64,000 bases of DNA from Halomonas halophila (GCF_030406665.1 NZ_CP129121.1:806001-870000), one strand, 5' to 3'; positions 36,685 to 47,147 are shown, numbered from the stretch's first letter. A program made the numbers and translations. The notes: generated by a model from the sequence alone, not told the origin.

Positions 36685-37449
36685 TCAGGGGCGCGGGCCG
36701 AGGATCTCGGTCAGTGCCTCGTCGCTCGGCATGCCCTGGGCGGTCTTCAGCAGGCCGCTGCTCTGAGGGTCGTTCGGGCGATAGACGATGCCCGGGGTGG
36801 CGACCAGGCCGAGGCCGTCCATCAGGTTGTGGTTCTCCTGCAGGGCCAGCTCCAACGGGCGGGGCAGGGCGTCGAGGATCTCGACCGTGTCGCCGCGCTC
36901 GTGGGCGGCCAGCGCCGCGGCGGGGTCGTCGGCGGCCAGCAGCGAGACCGCCTTGCGCGGGCTGTCGGCGGCGAGGATGCCGACCATCACGTGGCGCAGC
37001 TGGACCTTGCCGGCCTCCACCCAGGGGCGGGCGGCCTGCCAGAACCGGCGGCAGTAGGGGCAGTTGGGATCGGTGAACACGTAGACGATGCGCTCGGCGT
37101 CGTCGCGGCCGTCGGCGATCCAGGCGCTCTGCTCGAGCTCGCCCCAGGTCTCGGCGTCCTTTGGCGCGCGCACCAGGCGGTCCAGCGGCGCCCGGGAGAG
37201 GTTCTCGCCCTCGGCGTCGATCAGGTTGCCGATCACCGCATGCTGGCCGCCTTCGGTGACGAAGATCGTCATCGGCTGGCCCCCGGCGCTGGCGGCGTAG
37301 CCGGTCAGCCCGTCGGGCGCCTCGAAGCGGCCGTGTATCGTCAGACCCTCGGCCTCGAGGGCCTGGAGCGGGGCGGGGAGTTCGTCGGCGGACGCGACGA
37401 GGGGCAGCAGCAGGGCGGCCGGCAGCAGGCGGCGGGGCAGGGCGCGCAT
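36685..37449 (-). CDS. dsbG: Periplasmic thiol:disulfide isomerase/chaperone DsbG
   Basis: A 254-aa exported thioredoxin-fold protein (E. coli DsbG 248 aa). The signal peptide (ALPRRLLPAALLLPLVASA) precedes a DsbC/G dimerisation domain and a catalytic domain with VFTDPNCPYCRRFWQAARPWVEAGKVQLRHVMVG. The CPYC motif is that of DsbG rather than the CGYC of DsbC. PGIVYR carries the cis-Pro. DsbG protects single periplasmic cysteines from sulfenylation and is kept reduced by DsbD. ATG 37447-37449 has GGAGG six bases upstream. It converges on the sulfur module with 24 bp between stops, a thematic neighbour. Confidence 0.9.
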   Translation of the reverse strand: MRALPRRLLPAALLLPLVASADELPAPLQALEAEGLTIHGRFEAPDGLTGYAASAGGQPMTIFVTEGGQHAVIGNLIDAEGENLSRAPLDRLVRAPKDAETWGELEQSAWIADGRDDAERIVYVFTDPNCPYCRRFWQAARPWVEAGKVQLRHVMVGILAADSPRKAVSLLAADDPAAALAAHERGDTVEILDALPRPLELALQENHNLMDGLGLVATPGIVYRPNDPQSSGLLKTAQGMPSDEALTEILGPRP

Positions 37450-37530
37450 GGCGATCCTCCTTGAACGGGTGACCCTCTCCAGACAGCGATGCGCTCCCGG
37501 GGTTCGCTGGGGCTTCGGGGCCAAAACCGT

Positions 37531-37536
37531 TACAAT
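37531..37536 (+). promoter_or_regulatory. Candidate -10 element of the nrdR-rib operon
   Basis: TACAAT lies 36 bp before the nrdR ATG in the dsbG/nrdR divergent interval (37450-37571). The -35 region about 17 bp upstream is GC-rich and poor, so the assignment rests on the -10 and position alone. Confidence 0.4.
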
Positions 37537-37571
37537 GTGGCGACAATCGTCCTCGACCCGGAACCCTGCTT

Positions 37572-38057
37572 ATGCACTGTCCCTTCTGCGGCGCCTCCGA
37601 CACCCGCGTGACCGATTCCCGACTGGTCGTCGACGGCGATCAGGTGCGGCGGCGGCGCCAGTGCGCGGCCTGCGGCGAGCGCTTCACCACCTACGAGACC
37701 GCCGAACTGGTGATGCCGCGGGTGATCAAGGGCGACGGGTCCCGGGAGCTGTTCGACGAGGCCAAGCTGCGCGCCGGCATGCTGCGCGCCCTGGAGAAGC
37801 GCCCGGTGAGCGCCGAGTCGATCGAGGCCGCGGTGGAGCGCATCCGCCAGACCCTGCGCGCCCGCGGCGAGCGCGAGATCCACGCCCGGGACGTCGGCGA
37901 GGAGGTCATGCATGCCCTGAAGCGCCTCGATCAGGTGGCCTACATCCGCTTCGCCTCGGTCTATCGCCGCTTCCAGGACATCGACGAGTTCCGCGCCGAG
38001 ATCGACCGCCTGGCCCAGGAGCCGAGCTTCCAGCCCGATGGGTCCGGTGAATCATGA
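37572..38057 (+). CDS. nrdR: Transcriptional repressor NrdR
   Basis: A 161-aa zinc-ribbon plus ATP-cone regulator of ribonucleotide reductase genes. The zinc ribbon is MHCPFCGASDTRVTDSRLVVDGDQVRRRRQCAACGERFTTYE, with CxxC...CxxC ligands, and the ATP-cone begins PRVIKGDGSRELFDEAKLRAGML. ATP versus dATP in the cone sets DNA binding. It opens the conserved nrdR-ribD operon and overlaps ribD by 4 nt. Confidence 0.97.
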   Translation: MHCPFCGASDTRVTDSRLVVDGDQVRRRRQCAACGERFTTYETAELVMPRVIKGDGSRELFDEAKLRAGMLRALEKRPVSAESIEAAVERIRQTLRARGEREIHARDVGEEVMHALKRLDQVAYIRFASVYRRFQDIDEFRAEIDRLAQEPSFQPDGSGES

Positions 38058-39184
38058 GCGCCGTGGTCCGTTCCCCCGAAAGCTGGATGGCCCGAGCCCT
38101 GGTGCTGGCCCGGCGCGGCCTCTATACCACCGACCCCAACCCGCGGGTGGGCTGCGTGCTGGTCAAGGACGGCCGCCGGGTCGGCGAGGGCTGGCACCAG
38201 CGCGCCGGCGAGCCGCACGCCGAGGTTCACGCCCTGCGTGACGCCGGCGAGGCCGCCCGCGGCGCCACCGCCTACGTCACCCTGGAGCCCTGCTCCCACC
38301 ACGGCCGCACCGGCCCCTGCGCCGAGGCGCTGGTCGAGGCCGGCGTGGCGAAGGTGGTGGTGGCCATGCGCGACCCCAACCCGCTGGTGGCCGGCAACGG
38401 CATCGCCCGACTGCGCGCGGCCGGCATCGAGGTCGAGGTCGGCCTGCTCGAGGCCCAGGCCCGGGCGCTGAACCCCGGCTTCGTCTCGCGCATGGCTGCG
38501 GGGCGGCCCTTCGTGCGGCTGAAGATGGCGATGAGCCTCGACGGCCGCACCGCCATGCGCTCCGGCGAGTCCCAGTGGATCACCGGGCCCCGGGCGCGCT
38601 GCCAGGTGCAGCGCCTGCGGGCCCGCTCCAGCGCGGTGATCACCGGCGTCGAGTCGGTGATCTTCGACAATTCCCGGCTGACCCTGCGCGCCGATCAGCT
38701 CGAGCTGCCCGATGCGGAGGCGATCGCCGCCCGCCAGCCGCTGCGGGTGGTGGTCGACTCGCGCCTGCGCCTGCCCGAGGCGGCGGCCTGTCTGCGCGAG
38801 CCGGGCCGTACCCTGGTGGCCACCGTCGACGGCCACGACGCCGAGCGCCGTGCTCGGCTCGAGGCCGCCGGCGCCGAGGTGCTGGCGCTGCCCGCGGGGA
38901 AGGACGGGCGCGTCGACCTGGCGGCGCTGCTGGGGCATCTCGCCGAGCGCGAGGCGGTCAACGAGGCGCTGCTCGAGACCGGCGCGACCCTGGCCGGCGC
39001 CATGCTCGATGCCGGGCTGGTCGACGAGATGCAGCTGTTCGTCGCTCCGACCCTGCTCGGCGGTGAGGCACGGCCGCTGTTCGCGCTGCCGGGCCTCGAG
39101 ACCATGGCCGAGCGGAAGCCGCTGGAGATCCTCGACATCCGCGCCGTGGGCCGCGACTGGCGCATCACCGCGCGCCCCGCCTGA
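38054..39184 (+). CDS. ribD: Bifunctional riboflavin deaminase/reductase RibD
   Basis: A 376-aa enzyme (E. coli 367 aa) doing the second and third steps of riboflavin synthesis. The N-terminal cytidine-deaminase-like domain has the zinc motif HAEVHAL and the PCSHHGRTGPCAEAL ligands; the C-terminal reductase domain (from about residue 148) has RLKMAMSLDGRTAM and ITGVESVIFD. It overlaps nrdR by 4 nt. After its stop there is a 193-bp non-coding interval before ribBX, where Pseudomonas has riboflavin synthase. Confidence 0.95.
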   Translation: MSAVVRSPESWMARALVLARRGLYTTDPNPRVGCVLVKDGRRVGEGWHQRAGEPHAEVHALRDAGEAARGATAYVTLEPCSHHGRTGPCAEALVEAGVAKVVVAMRDPNPLVAGNGIARLRAAGIEVEVGLLEAQARALNPGFVSRMAAGRPFVRLKMAMSLDGRTAMRSGESQWITGPRARCQVQRLRARSSAVITGVESVIFDNSRLTLRADQLELPDAEAIAARQPLRVVVDSRLRLPEAAACLREPGRTLVATVDGHDAERRARLEAAGAEVLALPAGKDGRVDLAALLGHLAEREAVNEALLETGATLAGAMLDAGLVDEMQLFVAPTLLGGEARPLFALPGLETMAERKPLEILDIRAVGRDWRITARPA

Positions 39185-39377
39185 CGGCAGGACGCGCCTC
39201 CTCGCCGCGCCGTTCCGAGGGCGTCGCCCGGCCGCCCGATGGGCGCCGTCGGGCGAGCCACTACTAGCGCCGGCGGTCACGCCACGGTACCCTGACGCGG
39301 TTTCGAGCGGACGACGCCCGACGGCGACTTCGGTGTCGTCGCGTCGCGACGACCGCAGCAGAGTCAATGGAGATTCC
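39185..39377 (+). other. 193-bp structured interval between ribD and ribBX
   Basis: No gene or FMN riboswitch (RFN) core is recognised. The stretch can fold: TCGCCCG (39224-39230) with CGGGCGA (39250-39256) enclosing CGCCC-GAT-GGGCG (39233-39245), and GACGAC (39310-39315) with GTCGTC (39335-39340) enclosing a C-TTCG-G tetraloop. GC-rich sequence makes chance folding easy. It occupies the place of ribE/ribC in Pseudomonas operons. Confidence 0.4.
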
Positions 39378-40544
39378 ATGGAGCACTCCTCCTCCGGGGG
39401 CCTGGCCCCCATCGCCGAACTGATCGAGGACATCCGCCAGGGGCGGATGGTGATCCTGATGGACGATGAGGATCGCGAGAACGAGGGCGATATCATCATG
39501 GCCGCCGAGAAGGTGGAGGCCGAGCACATCAACTTCATGGCGCGTCACGCCCGCGGCCTGATCTGCCTGCCGATGACCCGCGAGCGCTGCGAGCGCCTGC
39601 AGCTGCCGCTGATGGTGCGCGACAACGGCTCCGGCTTCGGCACCAAGTTCACGCTCTCCATCGAGGCCGCCGAGGGCGTCAGCACCGGAATCTCCGCCGC
39701 CGATCGCGCGCGCACCGTCCAGGCGGCGGTGGCCCGCGATGCCGAGCCGACCGACATCGTCCAGCCCGGCCACATCTTCCCGCTGATGGCCGAGCCCGGC
39801 GGCGTGCTGCGCCGCGCCGGCCACACCGAGGCCGCCTGCGACCTGTCGGCCCTGGCCGGCCTGGACCCCAGCGGCGTGATCTGCGAGGTGATGAACGAGG
39901 ACGGCAGCATGGCGCGCCGCCCCGAGCTCGAGGCCTTCGCTCGCGAGCACGGCCTGAAGATGGGCACCATCGCCGACCTGATTCACTATCGCATCCACAA
40001 CGAGCAGACCGTCGAGTCGCTGGAGTCGATGCCGGTGCAGACGCCCCACGGCGAGCTGACCCTGCACGTGTTCCGCGATCGCATCCAGGGCGCCCATCAC
40101 CTGGCGCTGGTCAAGGGGCGCCCGCATCCCGAGGACCTGACCACGGTGCGCGTGCATCTGTCCAACGTGATGCGCGACCTGCTGCTGCTGCAGAAGGGCG
40201 AGCACGACAGCTGGACCGCCCACGAGGCGATCGCCGAGGTTGCTAGCGCCGAGCACGGGGTGTTCGTGCTGCTCGACGACGGTCGCCCGCAGCAGGATCT
40301 TCACGACCTGCTCGAGGTCTTCCTGGAGCGTCGCCGGGCGCCGCGCACCACCGATTCCGATGGCGCCGGCAACTACCTCACCATCGGTACCGGGTCGCAG
40401 ATCCTGCGCGAGCTGGGTGTGGGCCGCATGCGCCTGCTCAGCTCGCCGTGGAAGTTCTCGGCGCTCTCAGGCTTCGACCTGGAAGTGATCGAACGCGTCG
40501 AGCCCGGCCAGACGCCGGCCGCCGAGGGTGACGACGGCGCCTGA
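39378..40544 (+). CDS. ribBA: 3,4-Dihydroxy-2-butanone 4-phosphate synthase with degenerate GTP cyclohydrolase II domain (RibBX type)
   Basis: A 388-aa fusion. The N-terminal RibB domain (about residues 8-205) is intact: MDDEDRENEGDIIMAAE, FMARHARGLICLPMT, GIS-AADRARTV and GHTEAACDLSALAGLDPSGVICE. The C-terminal GTP cyclohydrolase II-like domain has lost the zinc cysteines: the expected HSECLTGD...CDCG is HLSNVMRDLLLLQKGEHD, and the HRQEGRNIGL block is LLDDGRPQQDL. It should therefore make only dihydroxybutanone phosphate, as described for RibBX proteins. ATG 39378 follows TGGAGATTCC. A separate ribA is needed elsewhere in the genome. Confidence 0.92.
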   Translation: MEHSSSGGLAPIAELIEDIRQGRMVILMDDEDRENEGDIIMAAEKVEAEHINFMARHARGLICLPMTRERCERLQLPLMVRDNGSGFGTKFTLSIEAAEGVSTGISAADRARTVQAAVARDAEPTDIVQPGHIFPLMAEPGGVLRRAGHTEAACDLSALAGLDPSGVICEVMNEDGSMARRPELEAFAREHGLKMGTIADLIHYRIHNEQTVESLESMPVQTPHGELTLHVFRDRIQGAHHLALVKGRPHPEDLTTVRVHLSNVMRDLLLLQKGEHDSWTAHEAIAEVASAEHGVFVLLDDGRPQQDLHDLLEVFLERRRAPRTTDSDGAGNYLTIGTGSQILRELGVGRMRLLSSPWKFSALSGFDLEVIERVEPGQTPAAEGDDGA

Positions 40545-40629
40545 CGCCTTCATCCGACATCTCGCCGGGGCGCCGACCGTCGCGCGCCCCGGCGATTCCG
40601 TTTTCATCGGGTTCAGCAGGAAAGAGACC

Positions 40630-41121
40630 ATGCAACCGATTTCCCAAGTCGAAGGCAGCTTCGTCAACGTCGATGGCCGCTACGTGATCGTGGTGGGCCG
40701 CTTCAATCATCATGTGGTGGACAGCCTGGTCGAGGGCGCCGTGGACAGCCTGACGCGTCACGGCGTCGATGAGGAGAACATCGACATCGTGCACACCCCG
40801 GGGGCCTGGGAACTGCCGCTGGCCATCAAGCGGGCGCTGCAGGTGGTCCGCCCCGATGCGGTCATCGCCCTGGGCGCGGTGATCCGCGGCGGCACGCCGC
40901 ACTTCGAGCACGTGGCCGGTGAATGCAACTCGGCCATGAACCGTCTGCAGCTGGAGTTCGACACCCCGGTGGCCAACGGCGTGCTGACCGTCAACTCCAT
41001 CGAGCAGGCCATCGAGCGTGCCGGCACCAAGGCCGGCAACAAGGGCACCGAGGCGGCCATGGCGGCCATGGAAATGGTCTCGCTGCTGCGCCGCTTCGGC
41101 GACGGGGAGAACGCCCGATGA
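40630..41121 (+). CDS. ribH: 6,7-Dimethyl-8-ribityllumazine synthase
   Basis: A 163-aa lumazine synthase (E. coli RibE 156 aa) that condenses the RibD and RibB products. Blocks are VVGRFNHHVVDSLVEGAVDSL, VHTPGAWELPLAIKRAL, ALGAVIRGGTPHFEHVAGE with the catalytic His, and PVANGVLTVNSIEQAIERAGTKAGNKG. ATG 40630 follows AGGAAAGAGACC. It overlaps nusB by 4 nt. Confidence 0.96.
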   Translation: MQPISQVEGSFVNVDGRYVIVVGRFNHHVVDSLVEGAVDSLTRHGVDEENIDIVHTPGAWELPLAIKRALQVVRPDAVIALGAVIRGGTPHFEHVAGECNSAMNRLQLEFDTPVANGVLTVNSIEQAIERAGTKAGNKGTEAAMAAMEMVSLLRRFGDGENAR

Positions 41122-41618
41122 GCGAACAGCGTCGCGAACCGTCCAAGGCACAGCTGGCCCGTCATGCGGCCCGTGAACTGGCCGTCCAGGGGCTCTACCA
41201 GTGGCAGCTGACCGAGAAGCCGATCGCCGCCGTCGAGGCCGAGTTCCGCAGCCAGATCGCCGACGAGGATCTGGAGGATCACGAGAACTGGCACAAGGTG
41301 ATGGGCATCGCCGACCTGGCGCTGTTCCACCAGCTGCTGCACGAGGTGGCGCGCCACCGCCGCGAACTTGACGCCACCATCGCGCCGCTGCTCGACCGTC
41401 GCCTCGAGGATCTCGATCTGATCGAACTGGCGATCCTGCGCCTGGGGGCCTACGAACTCGCCAAGCGTCCCGAGGTGCCGTACCGCGCGGTGATCAACGA
41501 GGGCGTCGAGCTGGCCAAGTCCTTCGGCGCCACCGAGGGGCACAAGTACGTCAACGGCATCCTCGACAAGCTCGCCGCCAAGCTGCGCGGCGCCGAGGTC
41601 TCCGCGCGTCGTCGCTGA
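41118..41618 (+). CDS. nusB: Transcription antitermination protein NusB
   Basis: A 166-aa all-helical NusB. ARHAARELAVQGLYQWQLTEKP is the N-terminal Arg-rich boxA RNA-binding helix, and RRLEDLDLIELAILRLGAYELAKRPEVPYRAVINEGVELAKSFGATEGHKYVNGILDKLA is the conserved C-terminal half. NusB with NusE recognises boxA in rRNA operons. It sits between ribH and thiL, as in most gammaproteobacteria. Confidence 0.96.
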   Translation: MSEQRREPSKAQLARHAARELAVQGLYQWQLTEKPIAAVEAEFRSQIADEDLEDHENWHKVMGIADLALFHQLLHEVARHRRELDATIAPLLDRRLEDLDLIELAILRLGAYELAKRPEVPYRAVINEGVELAKSFGATEGHKYVNGILDKLAAKLRGAEVSARRR

Positions 41619-41631
41619 AGGCTTCGAACCG

Positions 41632-42585
41632 ATGTCCAGCGAATTCGAGCTGATCGCCCGTCATCTCGCTCCTGACCCCGCGGCCGATGCCGCGGGGGTG
41701 AGCCTCGGTGTCGGCGACGACTGCGCGCTGCTCGCGCCCACGCCCGGCACGCGGCTGGCGGTGAGCGTCGACACTTCGGTGGCCGACGTGCACTTTCCCG
41801 CCGATGCCCCGGCTTCCACCATCGGCCACCGGGCGCTGGCGGTCAGCCTCAGCGACCTGGCCGCCATGGGCGCCGAGGCGCGCTGGTGCCTGATGTCGCT
41901 GACCCTGCCCGAGGCCGATGACGCCTGGGTCGCGGCGTTTGCGGCCGGCTTTCATGCCCTGTGCGACGCCTGCGGCGTGGCGCTGGCCGGCGGCGACGTC
42001 ACCCGCGGTGAGCTGGCGGTGGGCGTGACGGTGATGGGCGAGGTGCCCGAGGGCGAGGCCCTGACCCGCTCCGGTGCGCGCCCTGGCGAGGTGATCGCGG
42101 TGACCGGCGCGCTGGGCGGCGGTGCCGGCGGCCTGGCCCGTTGGCAGGCCGGCGAGCGCGATCCCGACGATGCCCTGCTGCGTCGCTACCTTCGCCCCGA
42201 GCCGCGTCTCGCCGCCGGCCTGGCGCTGCGCGAGTTGGCCTCCGCGGCGATCGACGTCTCGGACGGCCTGCTGGCCGACCTCGGTCATCTCTGCGTGGCG
42301 TCCGGCGTGGGCGCCGCCCTGACGCCCGAGGCACTGCCGCTGGCCGAGGGGCTCGTGGCGGCACTCGGCGACGACGATGTCATGGACGCGGCCCTGCGCG
42401 GCGGCGACGACTACGAACTGCTGGTGACGCTGCCCGAGGCGCACCTCGCGCCGGCCCGGGCGCGGCTGGCCGCCGAGGGGCTGGCGCTGACCGCGATCGG
42501 CCGCGTCACCGACACCCCGGGGGTCGCCGGCGTCGCCGATGACGGCGCCACGGGCTGGCAGCACTTCTCAGGAGACACGCCATGA
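41632..42585 (+). CDS. thiL: Thiamine-monophosphate kinase
   Basis: A 317-aa AIR-synthase-family kinase that makes thiamine pyrophosphate from thiamine phosphate. GVGDDCALLAPTPGTRLAVSVDTSVADVHFP is the N-terminal metal-binding region; GHRALAVSLSDLAAMGAEARW, GGDVTRGELAVGVTVMGE and IDVSDGLLADLGHL follow, then GGDDYELLVTLP. It overlaps pgpA by 4 nt. The thiBPQ importer at 47-50 kb supplies the same cofactor pathway. Confidence 0.96.
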   Translation: MSSEFELIARHLAPDPAADAAGVSLGVGDDCALLAPTPGTRLAVSVDTSVADVHFPADAPASTIGHRALAVSLSDLAAMGAEARWCLMSLTLPEADDAWVAAFAAGFHALCDACGVALAGGDVTRGELAVGVTVMGEVPEGEALTRSGARPGEVIAVTGALGGGAGGLARWQAGERDPDDALLRRYLRPEPRLAAGLALRELASAAIDVSDGLLADLGHLCVASGVGAALTPEALPLAEGLVAALGDDDVMDAALRGGDDYELLVTLPEAHLAPARARLAAEGLALTAIGRVTDTPGVAGVADDGATGWQHFSGDTP

Positions 42586-43055
42586 ACCGCGCCCCCCAGA
42601 GCGTCTGGCACCGGCCGGTCCACTTCCTTGCCTTCGGCTTCGGCAGCGGCGCCGTCCCCTTCGCCCCGGGCACCGTCGGTACCCTGGCGGCCATCCCCTT
42701 CTACTGGCTGATGTCGGAACTGCCGCTGGGCTGGTACCTGTTCGTGGTGGCCATCACCTTCGTGTGGGGGGTCTGGCTGTGCGAGAAGACCTCCCGCGAC
42801 CTCGGCGTCCACGACCACTCGGGCATCGTCTGGGACGAGTTCGTCGGCTACTGGCTGACCATGATGGCGGTGCCCTTCTCCTGGGAGGCGGCCCTGTGGG
42901 GCTTCGTGGTCTTCCGGGTGTTCGACGTCTTCAAGCCCTGGCCGATCCGCTGGGCCGACCGCCGCGTGGCCGGCGGCTTCGGCATCATGATCGATGACGT
43001 CCTGGCCAGCGCCTACGCCTGGTGTACCATGCACCTGTGGTTCTGGCTCCACTGA
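42582..43055 (+). CDS. pgpA: Phosphatidylglycerophosphatase A
   Basis: A 157-aa inner-membrane phosphatase that forms phosphatidylglycerol. GSGAVPFAPGTVGTLAAIPFYW, HDHSGIVWDEFVGYWLTM and FRVFDVFKPWPIRWADRRVAGGFGIMIDDVLAS are the PgpA signatures, with acidic residues that bind Mg2+. It has three to four hydrophobic helices. It is the last gene of the nrdR-rib-nusB-thiL-pgpA operon; the next gene starts 50 bp downstream with its own AAGGAG site. Confidence 0.95.
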   Translation: MNRAPQSVWHRPVHFLAFGFGSGAVPFAPGTVGTLAAIPFYWLMSELPLGWYLFVVAITFVWGVWLCEKTSRDLGVHDHSGIVWDEFVGYWLTMMAVPFSWEAALWGFVVFRVFDVFKPWPIRWADRRVAGGFGIMIDDVLASAYAWCTMHLWFWLH

Positions 43056-43105
43056 GGTCGACGCCTCGGCCCGGGGCAGGGCGTCACGTCGACAAGGAGT
43101 GAGCG

Positions 43106-44347
43106 ATGCGCAAGGAGCGCCTGATCGTGCCGGTGCTGGCGGTGCTGGCCCTGGCCTGGGCGGTGGCCCAGACCCTCGCCGGCCTGCTGTTCGAGCGCGA
43201 GCTCACCCGGCTCGTGGCCGAGCTTCGCCAGGGCGGCGAGCTGAGCGTGCGGCGCAGCGACGTGGAACGCGGCTGGCTGACCTCCCACGGCGTGATCCAT
43301 CTGGCGCCGCTGTTCGGCAACGCCTGGCATCTCGACGTGGTCTACCGCGCTCGTCATGGCGTGCTGGAGACCCGGCTGGACGGCACCTTGCGCCCCCACG
43401 CGCCGGAGATCGAGCCCGCCCAACGGGCGGTGGGCGCCGCGCCGCCCCGCTGGGACGCCCATTTCCGCCCCTATTCCTCGACCCTCGATGCCACCCTGGA
43501 ACTCGCCCCCCTGGTCTTTCAGCAGCAGGCGCGCACCCTGACCCTGCAGGGCGGCCGGGTCGCGATCCACGGCGACGTCGGCGACTGGCGGCTGCGCGCG
43601 CGGCTCGCCGAGCTGCGCCTCGACGACGGCGAGACCCGCCTGAGTGCCGGCCCGCTGGTGCTGGAGAGCCGCTTCGCCTATACCCAGGACGGCTTCCATT
43701 TCAATCAGGGCGACCACTGGCGTCTCCAGAACCTGGCCTGGCGCTCCCCGGAGCTGGCCTTCGACGCCGCCGAACTCAGTCTGAAGACCCGGACCGTGCT
43801 GGATGCCGAGGAGCTGCGTCTGAAGGCCCGGCTCGACGTCGGCGAGGTGTTGTCCGGCGACGAGGTGCTGCTGACCGGCGAGCTGGCGGGCGAGCTGTCG
43901 CGCCTGGATGCCGATGCGCTACGCGCGCTGTCGGCCCTGCTGCATCGCGAGGCGTTCCTCGGCCATGCCGAGGCGGATGATCATTCCCTTGGCGAGATGC
44001 TGACGCCGGCCCTGCGCGAGCTGCTGTCCGATTCCCCGCGGCTGGATATCCTCGAGGCCGACCTCGAGAGCCCCATGCTGGGGCTGTCCCTCGACGGCGA
44101 GGGCGTGCTGGTCTTCGACGCCCGCGACCTCGATGCCCTCGACCCGATGGCGCTGGAGTCCGAGGCGGAGCGCGCGGCCTGGCGTGAGCGGGTCGACGGC
44201 GACTTCCTGTGGCAGCACCTGCCGCCGGTGATCGCCCTGGGGCTGGGGCTGCCGCTGGACACCCGGGAACTGCAGGTTGACGTGGTGCGCGGCACGGTGA
44301 GGATCAACGGTCGCCCGCTGCCGCCGGTGCTCGAACGCTGGCGATGA
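43106..44347 (+). CDS. YdgA/DUF945-like envelope protein
   Basis: A 413-aa protein with an uncleaved N-terminal signal anchor (LIVPVLAVLALAWAVAQTLAGLLFERELTRLV) and a beta-rich periplasmic body. The early motif RRSDVERGWLTSHGVIHL matches the sYxrGwlsS-type signature of DUF945/YdgA proteins, whose function is unclear. It has an Arg/Glu-rich, repetitive L-x-L pattern, recalling AsmA-like folds and the unknown protein at 26718-28178. It probably stands alone between pgpA and lon. Confidence 0.72.
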   Translation: MRKERLIVPVLAVLALAWAVAQTLAGLLFERELTRLVAELRQGGELSVRRSDVERGWLTSHGVIHLAPLFGNAWHLDVVYRARHGVLETRLDGTLRPHAPEIEPAQRAVGAAPPRWDAHFRPYSSTLDATLELAPLVFQQQARTLTLQGGRVAIHGDVGDWRLRARLAELRLDDGETRLSAGPLVLESRFAYTQDGFHFNQGDHWRLQNLAWRSPELAFDAAELSLKTRTVLDAEELRLKARLDVGEVLSGDEVLLTGELAGELSRLDADALRALSALLHREAFLGHAEADDHSLGEMLTPALRELLSDSPRLDILEADLESPMLGLSLDGEGVLVFDARDLDALDPMALESEAERAAWRERVDGDFLWQHLPPVIALGLGLPLDTRELQVDVVRGTVRINGRPLPPVLERWR

Positions 44348-44376
44348 CTTGAAGTTCGGCCTCGTCGCCCGCATTG
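44348..44376 (+). promoter_or_regulatory. Putative sigma-32 (RpoH) promoter of lon
   Basis: CTTGAAG at 44348-44354 and CCGCATTG at 44369-44376 are separated by 14 bp. This resembles the heat-shock promoter consensus CTTGAAA-N11-16-CCCCATNT, with six of eight -10 positions matching. It lies 50 bp upstream of the lon ATG, where a heat-shock promoter is expected. Confidence 0.6.
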
Positions 44377-44425
44377 CGGAAACATCACGGGTCGAGATGT
44401 CCCGTCCCTTCAGGATGAGGTACGC

Positions 44426-46855
<2,430 letters not shown>

Positions 46856-47004
46856 GGAAAACACCGATTTATTGCTGCGCTCGATATCCTGGCCGCCGGC
46901 GGTGTCGAGGCGTCGAACCGTCGCTATCCTCATGTAGCAGGCTACACTCCGGTAGCTGCGCTCCGGCGGCGGCCAGCCTCTCTTCGCTCGCGACATAAAT
47001 CGGC

Positions 47005-47027
47005 GCTTTCCTGACTGTCAGGAAAGC
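47005..47027 (+). terminator. Perfect inverted repeat downstream of lon
   Basis: GCTTTCCTGA (47005-47014) and TCAGGAAAGC (47018-47027) form a 10-bp stem with a 3-nt loop, about 150 bp after the lon stop. It lacks a T-tract; it may terminate lon or be a protein-binding palindrome. Confidence 0.45.
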
Positions 47028-47059
47028 ATTGCATTACCTACCGCCCCATCCCTCCGTAA

Positions 47060-47094
47060 CGCGCCCGCCGATGGCATAATGGCGGGCGCGTTTT
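47060..47094 (+). terminator. Hairpin with T-tract upstream of thiB
   Basis: CGCGCCCGCC (47060-47069) and GGCGGGCGCG (47081-47090) form a perfect 10-bp stem with an 11-nt loop, followed by TTTT. This is a strong intrinsic terminator 54 bp before thiB. The loop contains CATAAT (47075-47080), which could serve as a -10 for thiB. It may end lon transcription or act as an attenuator. Confidence 0.65.
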
Positions 47095-47147
47095 CGTGTC
47101 CGACCCCTCACTCTTCGCTTCCCACTTCTCGAACAACAGGAATGTCC

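Noticed and set aside
39185..39377. FMN riboswitch upstream of ribBX
   Set aside because: The conserved RFN core was not found, and the stems seen do not match its layout.
46856..47147. TPP riboswitch upstream of thiB
   Set aside because: Neither the CTGAGA nor the ACCTGATCTGG-type core element is present.
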